From: Chachezhania sediminis
GTDB taxonomy: Bacteria; Pseudomonadota; Alphaproteobacteria; Rhodobacterales; Rhodobacteraceae
Reading direction: 5' to 3'
Length of the DNA: 64,000 nt
NCBI RefSeq assembly: GCF_009765275.1
Contig: NZ_VOPH01000004.1
Location: 379,810 to 443,809, forward strand
The notes under the pieces are model-generated. The model did no database searches and was not told the origin of the DNA. It saw only the letters and a program-made list of their open reading frames with translations. The translations under genes were made by a program, and so were the position numbers. Below are positions 35,461 to 45,050 of this stretch, piece after piece. Numbering within the stretch: position 1 is the stretch's first letter; every line of letters begins with the position of its first letter.

Positions 35461-37413
35461 ATGTTTGACACGATCCTGATCGCGAACCGGGGCGAGATCG
35501 CCTGTCGGGTGATCGAGACGGCGCGGAAGCTGGGGGTGGCCACGGTGGCCGTCTATTCCGACGCCGATGCCGCGGCGCGCCACGTGGCGCTGGCCGATCG
35601 CGCGGTGCATATCGGGGGCGCGGCGCCCAAGGACAGTTACCTGCGGGGGGATGCGATCATCGCCGCCGCCAGGGCCTCGGGGGCGCAGGGGATCCACCCG
35701 GGATACGGCTTCCTTTCGGAGAACCCGGAGTTCGTGGACGCGGTGGAGGCCGCCGGGTTGGTCTTCATCGGGCCGTCGGCCAGCGCGATCCGGGCCATGG
35801 GCCTGAAGGATGCAGCCAAGGCGTTGATGGAGGAAGCCGGGGTCCCGGTCGTGCCGGGATACCATGGCGAGAACCAGGATCCGGAGCATCTGGCCGACGC
35901 TGCGGACCAGATCGGCTATCCGGTGCTGATCAAGGCGGTCGCGGGCGGCGGCGGCAAGGGGATGCGGCTGGTCGAGGCGCCGGGCGCCTTTGCCGAGGCG
36001 CTGGAAAGTGCCCAGAGCGAGGCGCGGAATGCTTTCGGCAACCCGGCCGTGCTGATCGAGAAATATGTCCAGAAACCGCGGCATATCGAGGTGCAGGTCT
36101 TCGGCGACGGTTCGGACGCGGTGCACCTGTTCGAACGGGACTGTTCGCTGCAGCGGCGGCACCAGAAGGTGATCGAGGAGGCGCCGGCGCCGGGCATGAC
36201 GGCCGAGATGCGCGAGGCGATGGGCGACGCGGCCGTGAAGGCGGCAAAGGCCATCGGGTATTCGGGCGCCGGGACGGTGGAGTTCATCGTCGACGGGTCC
36301 GAGGGGCTGCGCCCCGACCGGTTCTGGTTCATGGAGATGAACACGCGGCTTCAGGTCGAACATCCGGTGACCGAGGAGATCACGGGTGTCGACCTGGTGG
36401 AATGGCAGCTGCGGGTGGCCAGCGGGGAATCGCTGCCGGCGCGGCAGGAGGATCTGTCGATCACCGGTCACGCCTTCGAGGCGCGGGTCTATGCCGAGGA
36501 CGTGCCGGCGGGCTTTCTGCCGGCCACGGGGACGATTTCGCACCTGGTCTTCCCGGAAGGTACGCGGATCGATTCCGGCGTGCGGGCCGGCGACACGATC
36601 AGCCCCTGGTACGACCCGATGATCGCGAAGGTCACCGTGCACGGGCCGAACCGCGGCGCGGCGCTGCGGCAGCTAGAGCGGGCGCTGCGCTGGACCGAGA
36701 TTGCGGGAACCGTGACCAATGTCAGCTTTCTGCGGGCGCTGGCCTCGGAGAAGGGATTCGTTGCGGGCGATGTCGATACCGGGCTGATCGCACGGGAACT
36801 GGACAGCCTTGCGCCGGCGCCTGTGGCCTGCCCCAAGGCCCAGTCGGTCGCGGCCCTGGCCGCGCTGGGACTGTGGGACGGCGCTGCGGGCGTGGCGGAT
36901 GCGGGTTTCACGCTCTGGTCGCCGCTGGTGCGTTCGGTGGTGCTGGAACATCGCGGCGAGGAGATCGCGGCCAAGGTCGCGGCCGCAGGTCCCGGGCGGT
37001 TCGAGATCGACCTGGGCGAGGTGCGGACGGTCGTGACCTGCCATGACGGGCTATGGTGGGTGGACGACACCAAGGTTCTGGCGCGCACGGTGCGGGACGG
37101 CGAGGATCTGACCGTGTTCTGGGGCAATGGCTATCCGTTCAAGATCGTCGATCCCCTGGTCCGGGATTCGGCGGCCGGCGGGTCCAGCGATGTCGTCGAG
37201 GCGCCGATGCCGGGCCTGGTGAAATCGCTTTTTGCCGAGGCCGGGCAGGAGGTGAAGCAGGGCGACCGGCTGGCCGTGCTGGAAGCCATGAAGATGGAAC
37301 ACGGACTGCTGGCCGCGCGGGACGGCGTGGTGGCAGAAGTCCTGTGCAAGGCCGGCGACCAGGTCGAGGCCGGCGCGCCGCTGATCCGTCTTCAGGAGAC
37401 GGAAGAAGCGTAG
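35461..37413 (+). CDS. liuD: Methylcrotonyl-CoA carboxylase, biotin-carboxylase (alpha) subunit
   Basis: A 650-residue biotin-dependent subunit. The biotin carboxylase domain comes first (ILIANRGEIACRVIETARKL; ATP-grasp AVAGGGGKGMRLVE near residue 160; RDCSLQRRHQKVIEEAPAP near 228; FMEMNTRLQVEHPVTE near 290). A linker domain and a C-terminal biotinyl domain follow, with the biotin lysine in EAMKMEHGLL near 613. It carboxylates biotin with ATP and bicarbonate for LiuB. The ligase that attaches the biotin, BirA, is encoded at 56926. It is the last gene of the cluster; a long hairpin follows. Confidence 0.93.
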   Translation: MFDTILIANRGEIACRVIETARKLGVATVAVYSDADAAARHVALADRAVHIGGAAPKDSYLRGDAIIAAARASGAQGIHPGYGFLSENPEFVDAVEAAGLVFIGPSASAIRAMGLKDAAKALMEEAGVPVVPGYHGENQDPEHLADAADQIGYPVLIKAVAGGGGKGMRLVEAPGAFAEALESAQSEARNAFGNPAVLIEKYVQKPRHIEVQVFGDGSDAVHLFERDCSLQRRHQKVIEEAPAPGMTAEMREAMGDAAVKAAKAIGYSGAGTVEFIVDGSEGLRPDRFWFMEMNTRLQVEHPVTEEITGVDLVEWQLRVASGESLPARQEDLSITGHAFEARVYAEDVPAGFLPATGTISHLVFPEGTRIDSGVRAGDTISPWYDPMIAKVTVHGPNRGAALRQLERALRWTEIAGTVTNVSFLRALASEKGFVAGDVDTGLIARELDSLAPAPVACPKAQSVAALAALGLWDGAAGVADAGFTLWSPLVRSVVLEHRGEEIAAKVAAAGPGRFEIDLGEVRTVVTCHDGLWWVDDTKVLARTVRDGEDLTVFWGNGYPFKIVDPLVRDSAAGGSSDVVEAPMPGLVKSLFAEAGQEVKQGDRLAVLEAMKMEHGLLAARDGVVAEVLCKAGDQVEAGAPLIRLQETEEA

Positions 37414-37434
37414 CCAGGGCCCTTTGAAGGGCCT

Positions 37435-37470
37435 TTGCCGGATCCGGGACCTGTGGCCCGGATCCGGCAA
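37435..37470. terminator. Long perfect hairpin ending the leucine cluster
   Basis: TTGCCGGATCCGGG (37435-37448) is perfectly complementary to CCCGGATCCGGCAA (37457-37470), with an 8-nt loop. A smaller AGGGCCC/GGGCCT element lies just before it. It separates liuD from the nuo operon. The following bases contain only a short TTTT. Confidence 0.65.
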
Positions 37471-37518
37471 GCCGGTTTTGGTCGGCCTTGGCCCCGGTTT
37501 GCCGCGGCATTCTTTGCC

Positions 37519-37547
37519 TTGGAAATCAGATCACTGGCTGTTAATCC
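37519..37547 (+). promoter_or_regulatory. Candidate promoter of the nuo operon
   Basis: TTGGAA (37519-37524), a 17-bp spacer and TAATCC (37542-37547) lie about 130 bases before nuoA. This is the best sigma70-like match between the liuD hairpin and the operon. Confidence 0.4.
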
Positions 37548-37677
37548 CGATGCAATACACCTGCGGCGATCCGGCCCGCAGGGAAGGGGCAGGGTCGGTT
37601 GACCCGTCCGGGCGGCAGGAGTAGACAAACTGCATGGCCCGGCTCATGCGCGGCACCCGAAGAGGTGCCGGGAAAGG

Positions 37678-38052
37678 ATGTCAGTCTTGCAGGATCTGCT
37701 TAGGGAATATCTGCCCATCCTCGTCTTTCTGGCTGTGGCCGTCGTCATCGCCATTGCCTTGGCTGCGTCTGCCATCCTGATCGCGGTGCGCAATCCCGAT
37801 CCGGAAAAGGTGTCGGCCTACGAATGCGGCTTCAACGCCTTCGACGACGCGCGGATGAAGTTCGACATCCGTTTCTACCTGGTCTCGATCCTGTTCATCA
37901 TCTTCGACCTCGAAATCGCCTTCCTGTTTCCCTGGGCCACCGCGTTCAAAGACATCTCGATGGTGGGCTTCTGGTCGATGATGATCTTCCTGGGCGTCCT
38001 GACCATCGGCTTTGCCTACGAATGGAAAAAAGGAGCGCTGGAATGGGAGTGA
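37678..38052 (+). CDS. nuoA: NADH-quinone oxidoreductase subunit A
   Basis: A 124-residue membrane subunit of complex I with three helices. The loop after TM1, [20 protein letters not shown], is the family signature; the cysteine there lies near the quinone site. [21 protein letters not shown] forms TM2. GGAAAGG directly precedes the ATG. The last ten bases overlap nuoB. Confidence 0.95.
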   Translation: MSVLQDLLREYLPILVFLAVAVVIAIALAASAILIAVRNPDPEKVSAYECGFNAFDDARMKFDIRFYLVSILFIIFDLEIAFLFPWATAFKDISMVGFWSMMIFLGVLTIGFAYEWKKGALEWE

Positions 38053-38576
38053 TGACGGGTCCCAACACCGCCGGTACCGATCCGGAGGTTGCCACCCAGG
38101 CCCTGAACCGGGAACTGGAAGACCGCGGCTTCCTTCTGGCGGCCAGCCACGACCTCATCAACTGGGCGCGCACCGGCTCGCTTCACTGGATGACCTTCGG
38201 CCTGGCCTGCTGCGCGGTCGAGATGATGCACACCTCGATGCCCCGCTACGACGCCGACCGGTTCGGGATCGCGCCGCGCGCCTCTCCGCGCCAGTCGGAC
38301 GTGATGATCGTGGCCGGCACGCTGACCAACAAGATGGCGCCCGCGCTCCGCAAGGTCTATGACCAGATGCCCGAACCGCGCTACGTGATCTCCATGGGGT
38401 CCTGTGCCAATGGCGGCGGTTACTATCACTACAGCTATTCCGTGGTGCGCGGCTGCGACCGGATCATCCCGGTGGACATCTATGTGCCGGGCTGCCCCCC
38501 GACCGCCGAGGCGCTGCTTTACGGTTTCATGCAGCTGCAGCGGAAGATTCGCCGTACCGGTACGCTGGCGCGATGA
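38043..38576 (+). CDS. nuoB: NADH-quinone oxidoreductase subunit B
   Basis: A 177-residue peripheral-arm subunit that binds the terminal 4Fe-4S cluster N2. The cysteines are in [37 protein letters not shown] and [15 protein letters not shown]. The start at 38043 lies within the end of nuoA. Its stop overlaps a 38-codon frame as ATGA. Confidence 0.96.
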   Translation: MGVMTGPNTAGTDPEVATQALNRELEDRGFLLAASHDLINWARTGSLHWMTFGLACCAVEMMHTSMPRYDADRFGIAPRASPRQSDVMIVAGTLTNKMAPALRKVYDQMPEPRYVISMGSCANGGGYYHYSYSVVRGCDRIIPVDIYVPGCPPTAEALLYGFMQLQRKIRRTGTLAR

Positions 38577-38689
38577 TCCCCGTGGTGGAAAATGTATCGG
38601 TCTGCGAAGCTGCTGTGGTCGCGATCGCGGCTGACCACGGCGGCGCGGACGTGTTCTGGGAATTCGCCAACCCGGCAAACCCGCATTAG
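38573..38689 (+). CDS. 38-residue frame between nuoB and nuoC
   Basis: A short frame, starting [14 protein letters not shown] and ending FANPANPH, whose ATG overlaps the nuoB stop (ATGA). It is the only continuous frame in the otherwise unexplained 148-base nuoB-nuoC gap and could be translated by coupling. It is mildly acidic with no membrane segment. Whether it is a real small protein is open. Confidence 0.4.
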   Translation: MIPVVENVSVCEAAVVAIAADHGGADVFWEFANPANPH

Positions 38690-38724
38690 AAGATGAACGA
38701 CCGGATACCGGAAAGGGAAGCCAA

Positions 38725-39330
38725 GTGAGCGACGCACTGAACGAGCTGGGAGCCCATATCGAATCCAGGCGGCCCGATTGCGTGCTGGCCTGGGACGTGT
38801 CCTATGGCGAACTGAACGTCGATGTGGCGCCGGCGGGTCTGGTCGCCTTTGTCGAGTTCCTGAAGGTCGACCCGACCTGCAAGTTCACGACCCTGATCGA
38901 CATCACCGGTGTCGACCACCCGGACCGTCCGAAACGGTTTGACGTGGTCTATCATTTCCTGTCGATGCAGATGAACCACCGCATCCGGCTGCGCGTCTCG
39001 ATCCGGGACGACGACATGGTGCCGTCGATCATCAACGTCCACCCCTCGGCCAACTGGTTCGAGCGCGAGACCTTCGACATGTTCGGCATTCTGTTTTCCG
39101 GCCACCCGGACCTGCGCCGGATCCTGACGGACTATGGCTTCCGCGGCCATCCGCTGCGCAAGGACTTCCCGACCACGGGCTATGTCGAACTGCGCTATGA
39201 CGAGACCGAGAAGCGGGTCGTCTACGAACCGGTCGATCTGGTCCAGGAATACCGTCAGTTCGATTTCATGAGCCCCTGGGAAGGTGCGCAATACATCCTG
39301 CCGGGGGATGAGAAGACGGGGACCTCCTGA
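38725..39330 (+). CDS. nuoC: NADH-quinone oxidoreductase subunit C
   Basis: A 201-residue hydrophilic subunit (30-kDa type) of the peripheral arm. Signature stretches: [20 protein letters not shown] and the C-terminal [20 protein letters not shown]. It is a separate gene, not fused to nuoD. The start is a GTG at 38725 with GAAAGGGA ahead of it. Confidence 0.95.
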   Translation: MSDALNELGAHIESRRPDCVLAWDVSYGELNVDVAPAGLVAFVEFLKVDPTCKFTTLIDITGVDHPDRPKRFDVVYHFLSMQMNHRIRLRVSIRDDDMVPSIINVHPSANWFERETFDMFGILFSGHPDLRRILTDYGFRGHPLRKDFPTTGYVELRYDETEKRVVYEPVDLVQEYRQFDFMSPWEGAQYILPGDEKTGTS

Positions 39331-39332
39331 CC

Positions 39333-39503
39333 ATGGGGTTCCTTTTCTGGCTTCTCCTGGCTTCGATCACGGTGCCGATGCTGAAGCTTTTGCCGCATTT
39401 CGGCATCAACAAATACTGGGCGTTCGCCTGCCTCATCCCGATCGGCGCACCGGCGCTGATCTGGTGGATGGGGGTCAAACTGCAAGAGCTGGAGAGACTT
39501 TGA
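39333..39503 (+). CDS. Small membrane protein between nuoC and nuoD
   Basis: A 56-residue frame, [20 protein letters not shown] to KLQELERL, with two hydrophobic segments (about 2-20 and 30-47). It starts two bases after the nuoC stop, and its stop TGA overlaps the nuoD start as TGATG. It fills the gap exactly, so translation coupling is very plausible. It may be a small membrane-bound companion of complex I; no family name is recalled. Confidence 0.7.
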   Translation: MGFLFWLLLASITVPMLKLLPHFGINKYWAFACLIPIGAPALIWWMGVKLQELERL

Positions 39504-40723
39504 TGGACGGCTCCAAGGGTTTCGAAGACGCGCTGACCGGCGAACAGAAGATCCGCAACTTCAACATCAACTTTGGTCCGCAGCACCCTGCGGCCCACGG
39601 CGTGCTGCGCCTGGTGCTGGAGCTGGACGGCGAGATCGTCGAACGCTGCGACCCGCATATCGGCCTGCTGCACCGCGGGACCGAAAAGCTGATGGAGACG
39701 CGGACCTATCTCCAGAACCTGCCGTATCTGGACCGTCTCGACTATGTCGCGCCGATGAACCAGGAACACGCCTGGTGCCTGGCGATCGAGAAGCTGACCG
39801 GCACCGTGGTGCCGCGCCGGGCCTCGCTGATCCGGGTGCTTTATTCCGAAATCGGCCGGATCCTGAATCACCTGCTGAACGTGACCACACAGGCCATGGA
39901 CGTGGGCGCGCTGACGCCGCCGCTCTGGGGCTTTGCCGAACGTGAGAAGCTTCTGGACTACTACGAACGGGCCTGCGGCGCGCGCTTTCACGCCGCCTAT
40001 TTCCGTCCGGGCGGGGTGCACCAGGATCTGCCGGCCGGCCTGCTGGACGATATCGAGGCATGGTGCCACCAGTTCCCGGCCAAGCTGGACGATATCGACG
40101 GCCTCTTGACCGAAAACCGGATCTTCAAGCAGCGCAATGTCGACATCGGCGTGGTGGACGAACAGATCGTGCTGGATTGGGGCATGAACGGCGTCATGGC
40201 GCGTTCGGCCGGCTTGGCCTGGGACCTGCGGCGTTCGCAACCCTATGAATGCTATGACGAATTCGACTTCCAGGTGCCCATCGGCAAGAACGGCGACTGT
40301 TACGACCGTTACCTGATGCGCATGGAAGAGATGCGGCAGTCGACCAGCATCATGCTGCAGGCCATCGCCAAGCTGCGGGAACCGGATGCCCAGACCGACG
40401 TACTGGCGCGCGGCAAGCTGACGCCGCCCAAACGTGGCGAAATGAAGACCAACATGGAATCGCTGATTCACCACTTCAAGCTGTACACCGAAGGCTTCCA
40501 CGTCCCCGCGGGCGAGGTTTATGCCGCGGTCGAGGCGCCGAAGGGCGAATTCGGAGTCTACCTGAAGGCCGACGGGTCGAACCGGCCCTACCGTGCGAAA
40601 CTGCGCGCGCCGGGCTTCCTGCACCTGCAGGCACTGGAATACATCACCAAGGGCCACCAGCTGGCCGACGTTGCCGCCATCATCGGCACGCTGGACATCG
40701 TGTTCGGCGAGGTCGACCGCTGA
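39503..40723 (+). CDS. nuoD: NADH-quinone oxidoreductase subunit D
   Basis: A 406-residue subunit (49-kDa type) forming the quinone pocket with NuoB, homologous to the large subunit of [NiFe] hydrogenases. It begins with the conserved [20 protein letters not shown], contains [19 protein letters not shown] and [16 protein letters not shown], and ends with the invariant [14 protein letters not shown]. The start at 39503 gives normal length; a longer frame upstream lies within nuoC and is not used. Confidence 0.96.
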   Translation: MDGSKGFEDALTGEQKIRNFNINFGPQHPAAHGVLRLVLELDGEIVERCDPHIGLLHRGTEKLMETRTYLQNLPYLDRLDYVAPMNQEHAWCLAIEKLTGTVVPRRASLIRVLYSEIGRILNHLLNVTTQAMDVGALTPPLWGFAEREKLLDYYERACGARFHAAYFRPGGVHQDLPAGLLDDIEAWCHQFPAKLDDIDGLLTENRIFKQRNVDIGVVDEQIVLDWGMNGVMARSAGLAWDLRRSQPYECYDEFDFQVPIGKNGDCYDRYLMRMEEMRQSTSIMLQAIAKLREPDAQTDVLARGKLTPPKRGEMKTNMESLIHHFKLYTEGFHVPAGEVYAAVEAPKGEFGVYLKADGSNRPYRAKLRAPGFLHLQALEYITKGHQLADVAAIIGTLDIVFGEVDR

Positions 40724-40791
40724 TCCCCTGTCGGTTCGGGCCCGGACGGGCCCGCGCCGGCAAGACGAAATCTGATTGAACGGGTACCGAA

Positions 40792-41892
40792 ATGCTCCGC
40801 CGCCTTTACCATGAACAGCCCGAGAGCTTCGCCTTCACCCCGGCCAACCAGGCCTGGGCGGATGCGCAGGTCCAGAAGTACCCCGAAGGCCGGCAGGCAT
40901 CGGCGATCATCCCGCTTTTGTGGCGGGCGCAGGAACAGGAAGGCTGGCTGTCGAAGCCGGCCATCGAGTTCGTGGCCGACATGCTGGGCATGGCCTATAT
41001 TCGGGCACTGGAAGTGGCCACGTTCTATTTCATGTTCCAGCTGCAGCCGGTGGGAACCGTGGCCCATATTCAGGTCTGCGGCACCACCACCTGCATGATC
41101 TGCGGGGCAGAGGACCTGATCGCCGTCTGCAAGGACAAGATCGCCCCCAATGCGCACCAGCTGTCGGGGGACGGCAAGTTTTCCTGGGAAGAGGTGGAAT
41201 GTCTCGGCTCCTGCTCGAACGCGCCGATGGCGCAGATCGGCAAGGACTATTACGAGGATCTGACGACCGAGAGCTTCAGCCAGCTTCTGGACGATCTGGC
41301 CGCCGGGAAGGTGCCGACCCCGGGCCCGATGAACGGCCGCTTCTCGTCCGAGCCGAAGGGCAAGCTGACCTCGCTGACCGAATGGGAAGCCGACAAGCTG
41401 CCGCTGAACGCCTCTGCCCAGCGGGCGGTGGACATCGGCGACACGATCAAGCGCATCGACGGGACCGAGGTTCCGCTGGTCGCGCCGTGGATCAAGGGCG
41501 GTCTGCCGGAAACGCCAGTGGAACCCACCCCGGAACCGGTCCCGACCGCCGCGCCGGCGCCTGTCCATGACACGCAGGCGGAAGAGCCGGTCCCGACGTC
41601 GGAGGCACCCGTTGACAGCGATGACGTGAACCCGCTGGACGGGGTCGAGGAAAGCCAGCCGATGACGCTGAACCAGGCCAACGAGGGCGGTCCGGACGAT
41701 CTGAAGCAGATCAAGGGCGTCGGTCCGAAGCTGGAAGAGATGCTGAACGAACTGGGCATCTATCACTTCAGCCAGATCGCCGGCTGGTCCATGAACGAGA
41801 TCGCCTGGGTCGACAATCGCCTGAGCTTCAAGGGCCGCATCCTGCGCGACGACTGGGTCGCGCAGGCCAAGGCGCTGATGGAAAACGAATAA
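40792..41892 (+). CDS. nuoE: NADH-quinone oxidoreductase subunit E with C-terminal helix-hairpin-helix extension
   Basis: A 366-residue protein, about twice the usual length. Residues 1-165 are the normal 24-kDa subunit with a thioredoxin-like fold; the 2Fe-2S (N1a) cysteines are in [13 protein letters not shown] and [11 protein letters not shown]. Residues about 240-295 form a proline- and acid-rich linker ([14 protein letters not shown]). Residues about 302-365 hold a helix-hairpin-helix-like domain, [20 protein letters not shown] and beyond. Such extended NuoE proteins occur in Rhodobacterales; the role of the extension is unknown to me. The 68-base gap behind nuoD contains a GGGCCC-rich hairpin. 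Confidence 0.95.
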   Translation: MLRRLYHEQPESFAFTPANQAWADAQVQKYPEGRQASAIIPLLWRAQEQEGWLSKPAIEFVADMLGMAYIRALEVATFYFMFQLQPVGTVAHIQVCGTTTCMICGAEDLIAVCKDKIAPNAHQLSGDGKFSWEEVECLGSCSNAPMAQIGKDYYEDLTTESFSQLLDDLAAGKVPTPGPMNGRFSSEPKGKLTSLTEWEADKLPLNASAQRAVDIGDTIKRIDGTEVPLVAPWIKGGLPETPVEPTPEPVPTAAPAPVHDTQAEEPVPTSEAPVDSDDVNPLDGVEESQPMTLNQANEGGPDDLKQIKGVGPKLEEMLNELGIYHFSQIAGWSMNEIAWVDNRLSFKGRILRDDWVAQAKALMENE

Positions 41893-41911
41893 CGAAAACC
41901 AAGACGCAGAG

Positions 41912-42139
41912 ATGAGCGAAGAACTGGATCAGAAAATCGCCCGCAAGGGGCGTCACGTTGCGCTGGTGATTGCCGGCTCGATGACGCTGTGGGTGCTTCT
42001 GAACCTGTTTGGCGGGCCGGTTCTGGGCCTGCCGGGGCGCTATGCGCTTCTGTTCGACTTCGCGGCGCTGGCGGCGCTGATCTATGCCGCCGTCAACATG
42101 GTACAAATCTGGCGCATGCGCCGAGAGAGCCAGGGGTAA
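41912..42139 (+). CDS. DUF5337-type small membrane protein
   Basis: A 75-residue protein with a charged N terminus ([15 protein letters not shown]) and two hydrophobic segments, about 16-35 and 44-65. It matches my recollection of the DUF5337 family found in Rhodobacterales nuo operons between nuoE and nuoF. The function is unknown; a membrane accessory of complex I is a guess from position. Confidence 0.75.
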   Translation: MSEELDQKIARKGRHVALVIAGSMTLWVLLNLFGGPVLGLPGRYALLFDFAALAALIYAAVNMVQIWRMRRESQG

Positions 42140-42143
42140 CGAC

Positions 42144-43424
42144 ATGCTCAAGGATCAGGACCGGATCTTTACCAACCTTTACGGGATGAATGATCGTTCC
42201 CTGAATGGCGCGAAGAAACGGGGCCACTGGGATGGCACCGCGAAGATCATCGCCGATGGTCGCGACAACATCATCCAGAAGATGAAGGATTCTGGCCTGC
42301 GCGGCCGGGGCGGCGCGGGTTTCCCGACCGGCCTGAAATGGTCCTTCATGCCCAAGGAAAGCGACGGTCGCCCGGCCTATCTGGTGATCAATGCCGACGA
42401 ATCCGAACCTGCGACCTGCAAGGACCGCGAGATCATGCGCCACGATCCGCATACGCTGATCGAGGGTGCGCTGATCGCGTCGTTCGCGATGGGTGCGCAC
42501 GCGTCCTACATCTATATCCGCGGCGAATACATTCGTGAGCGCGAGGCGCTGCAGGCGGCGATCGACGAATGCTATGAAAACGGTCTTCTGGGCGCGAATG
42601 CGGCCGGGTCGGGCTGGGACTTCGACCTCTATCTGCATCACGGCGCCGGCGCCTATATCTGCGGCGAGGAAACGGCGCTTCTGGAAAGCCTGGAAGGGCG
42701 CAAGGGCATGCCGCGGATGAAGCCGCCGTTCCCGGCGGGCGCGGGCCTTTACGGCTGTCCGACCACGGTGAACAACGTCGAATCCATCGCCGTCGTGCCG
42801 ACCATTCTGCGCCGCGGGCCGGACTGGTTCGCCAGCTTCGGCCGTCCGAACAACGCGGGCACCAAGCTTTTCGCCATCACCGGCCACGTGAACACGCCCT
42901 GCGTCTTCGAGGAATCGATGTCCATGTCGGTCCGCGAGCTGATCGAGGTGCATGGCGGTGGCGTTCGTGGCGGCTGGGACAACCTGAAGGCCCTGATCCC
43001 GGGCGGTGCCTCTTGCCCCGTCCTGCGCGCCGATCAGCTGGACGAAGCGATCATGGATTTCGACTGGATGCGCGAGAACAAGTCGAGCTTCGGCACAGGC
43101 TGCATGATCGTGATGGACAAGTCGACCGACGTCGTGAAGGCGATCTGGCGGCTGTCGAAATTCTTCAAGCACGAAAGCTGCGGCCAGTGTACGCCCTGCC
43201 GGGAAGGCACCGGCTGGATGATGCGGGTCATGGAGCGCCTGGTCGCGGGCGAGGCATCGGTGGAAGAGATCGACATGCTGTTCGACGTGACCAAGCAGGT
43301 CGAAGGTCACACGATCTGTGCCCTGGGCGATGCGGCAGCTTGGCCGATCCAGGGTCTGATCCGGAACTTCCGGGACGAGATCGAGGACCGCATCAAGAAG
43401 GGCCGGGCGATCGCCGCCGAATAG
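42144..43424 (+). CDS. nuoF: NADH-quinone oxidoreductase subunit F
   Basis: A 426-residue NADH-binding flavoprotein (51-kDa type). The FMN/NADH glycine-rich stretch is [20 protein letters not shown]; also seen are [19 protein letters not shown] and the 4Fe-4S (N3) motif [12 protein letters not shown], with the fourth cysteine in [13 protein letters not shown]. The start at 42144 lies four bases after the DUF5337 gene stop. It receives hydride from NADH and passes electrons into the cluster chain. Confidence 0.96.
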   Translation: MLKDQDRIFTNLYGMNDRSLNGAKKRGHWDGTAKIIADGRDNIIQKMKDSGLRGRGGAGFPTGLKWSFMPKESDGRPAYLVINADESEPATCKDREIMRHDPHTLIEGALIASFAMGAHASYIYIRGEYIREREALQAAIDECYENGLLGANAAGSGWDFDLYLHHGAGAYICGEETALLESLEGRKGMPRMKPPFPAGAGLYGCPTTVNNVESIAVVPTILRRGPDWFASFGRPNNAGTKLFAITGHVNTPCVFEESMSMSVRELIEVHGGGVRGGWDNLKALIPGGASCPVLRADQLDEAIMDFDWMRENKSSFGTGCMIVMDKSTDVVKAIWRLSKFFKHESCGQCTPCREGTGWMMRVMERLVAGEASVEEIDMLFDVTKQVEGHTICALGDAAAWPIQGLIRNFRDEIEDRIKKGRAIAAE

Positions 43425-43471
43425 GCCGGCGCGCCCCGGCGGCGCGCGAACAGATCGGGGGAGGTCTGGCC

Positions 43472-43900
43472 ATGGCACTTTCATCCAGGTTTGGCGCGCT
43501 GACCCTGCTGGCGATGGCCGCGGCCTGTACCCCCCGGCCGCCGGCGATAATGCCGGCGGAAGGCGCCACGGCGAAACAGGCGGTCGACAGCTTCATGCGG
43601 ACGGTTGCCATCGCCGACGGGCTGGCCGAGGCTTGCGCCGATTATGGCGTCCTGCCGGCCTACAAGGACCCGGTCCAACTGACCCAGGACTACGTCGTAA
43701 AGCTGGAAGGCTTGGGCTATGATCCAGCCGAGCTTGCGGCTGCTGCGACCATGCCGTCGCCCGGAACACAGCTGAAATGGGAAATCGGTTATGTGAACGC
43801 CCGTGGCGCCAGCCTGGGCGACCGTGTCTCGGTCTGTGCGCTGGCCCAGTCCGAGATCGAGAAGGGAACACCCGTCGGATCCCTGTTGCGGATGGGCTAG
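43472..43900 (+). CDS. Lipoprotein candidate, DUF5333-like
   Basis: A 142-residue protein with a lipoprotein signal (LLAMAAAC, lipid cysteine at about 19). The C-terminal part, VCALAQSEIEKGTPVGSLLRM, is similar in pattern to [20 protein letters not shown] of the protein encoded at 45051. The two therefore look like diverged members of one small periplasmic family within the same operon. GGGGGAGG precedes the ATG. No function known. Confidence 0.75.
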   Translation: MALSSRFGALTLLAMAAACTPRPPAIMPAEGATAKQAVDSFMRTVAIADGLAEACADYGVLPAYKDPVQLTQDYVVKLEGLGYDPAELAAAATMPSPGTQLKWEIGYVNARGASLGDRVSVCALAQSEIEKGTPVGSLLRMG

Positions 43901-43984
43901 GCCCGCAAGCCTGACGTTCCATATTGCCAGGAATGCCGTTCGCGCGGCATGATCCTTTCATCGGCTGCCCAAGGGAAGACATTG

Positions 43985-44407
43985 ATGGAACAGTTCGCCG
44001 CCTATTCCCATGCCCTGGCCGCAATGGGTCTTTTCGCCCTGATCATCCTGCTTCTGGGGCCGGCCTCGGCGATGCCCAAATCAAAGGCGGGAATTCCGGC
44101 CGGGGGCACGCCGGTCGAAAGCTATGACAATCCGTCCTATCGGCTGCATCGGGCCTACATGAATTCGGTCGAGATCGGTGTGTCCTTCGCGATGGCGACC
44201 ACGGCCGCGATGCTGACCGGGGCCAGCCCGGGCTGGGTCAATCTGCTGGCATCTGCCTTCGTGGGGCTACGGCTTCTGCATACGGTGATTCACGTCACCG
44301 GAATCGGCGGCGAGAACATGGGTCTTCGCTCTGTGATCTTCACCCTGGGATGGGCCTGCTGCGTCATTCTGGCGATGATGGCCGTGATTGGCGCGTTTTC
44401 CGTTTGA
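43985..44407 (+). CDS. MAPEG-family membrane protein
   Basis: A 140-residue integral membrane protein with four hydrophobic segments. The pattern after TM1, SYDNPSYRLHRAYMNSVE, resembles the MAPEG (glutathione/eicosanoid metabolism) motif of an E/N-R-xxRAxxN type. Bacterial members may act on glutathione conjugates or lipids. AAGGGAAG precedes the ATG at 43985. It has no evident link to complex I other than its place in the operon. Confidence 0.8.
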   Translation: MEQFAAYSHALAAMGLFALIILLLGPASAMPKSKAGIPAGGTPVESYDNPSYRLHRAYMNSVEIGVSFAMATTAAMLTGASPGWVNLLASAFVGLRLLHTVIHVTGIGGENMGLRSVIFTLGWACCVILAMMAVIGAFSV

Positions 44408-44610
44408 ACGCGGGCGGAACAGGCGCCCCGCAGGGTCACGAGTCGGGGCCTTGGGTCCGCGAATTGGGGTGCGTCTTGCCGCAAGCCTTGGTCATTGCTT
44501 GAATATCTTGCCGTATTGGGGCATCCCCGTCCGGCGGGATGGACCGCGCTTCGGCGGGGCCGGGAACCGGTCGGGACATCCTGCACGACGTTCGTAAAGG
44601 AGGGCGGCCG

Positions 44611-44952
44611 ATGAGGCCTGGTCCAGTAGCGCTTATCTGCCTGTTGTCGGCGATGGCCGCGGGGTGTTCGTCCCTGAGCAACAAGGAGCCGATCCTGTTC
44701 GAGGGCAAGCAGTTCCGGGCCAAGGCCAAAGGCACGTCCAAGGAAAGCCTGTCCCCGTTCCGAGTCGAAGTTAAGAACCCCAGCCAGTCGCTGGAAGGCG
44801 CACGGCAGGCGGGGATCTACGAAGGCACCCGCTATTGCATCGAGAAATTCGGCACCTCGCAGATCGTCTGGGAGAACAATGCCAACAGTCCGGAGGCCCA
44901 GCCCAAGATCGTCGACGGCAAGCTGGTGGTCAGCGGGCAGTGCGATCCTTGA
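44611..44952 (+). CDS. Small lipoprotein of unknown function
   Basis: A 113-residue protein with a lipoprotein signal (LSAMAAGC, lipid cysteine at 19). The mature part is about 95 residues, polar, with two further cysteines (RYCIEKF and SGQC). AAAGGAGGG lies directly ahead of the ATG at 44611. I do not recognise a family. It lies in the block of inserted genes between nuoF and nuoG. Confidence 0.75.
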   Translation: MRPGPVALICLLSAMAAGCSSLSNKEPILFEGKQFRAKAKGTSKESLSPFRVEVKNPSQSLEGARQAGIYEGTRYCIEKFGTSQIVWENNANSPEAQPKIVDGKLVVSGQCDP

Positions 44953-45050
44953 CCGCGGGCAGGGGCTCTCGCCCTATTGGATCCGGGATGTTATTGCATA
45001 ACTTGCTGCGGTCATGGCCTCTGGGGGCCGACCAAAACAAGGAGTTCGCA

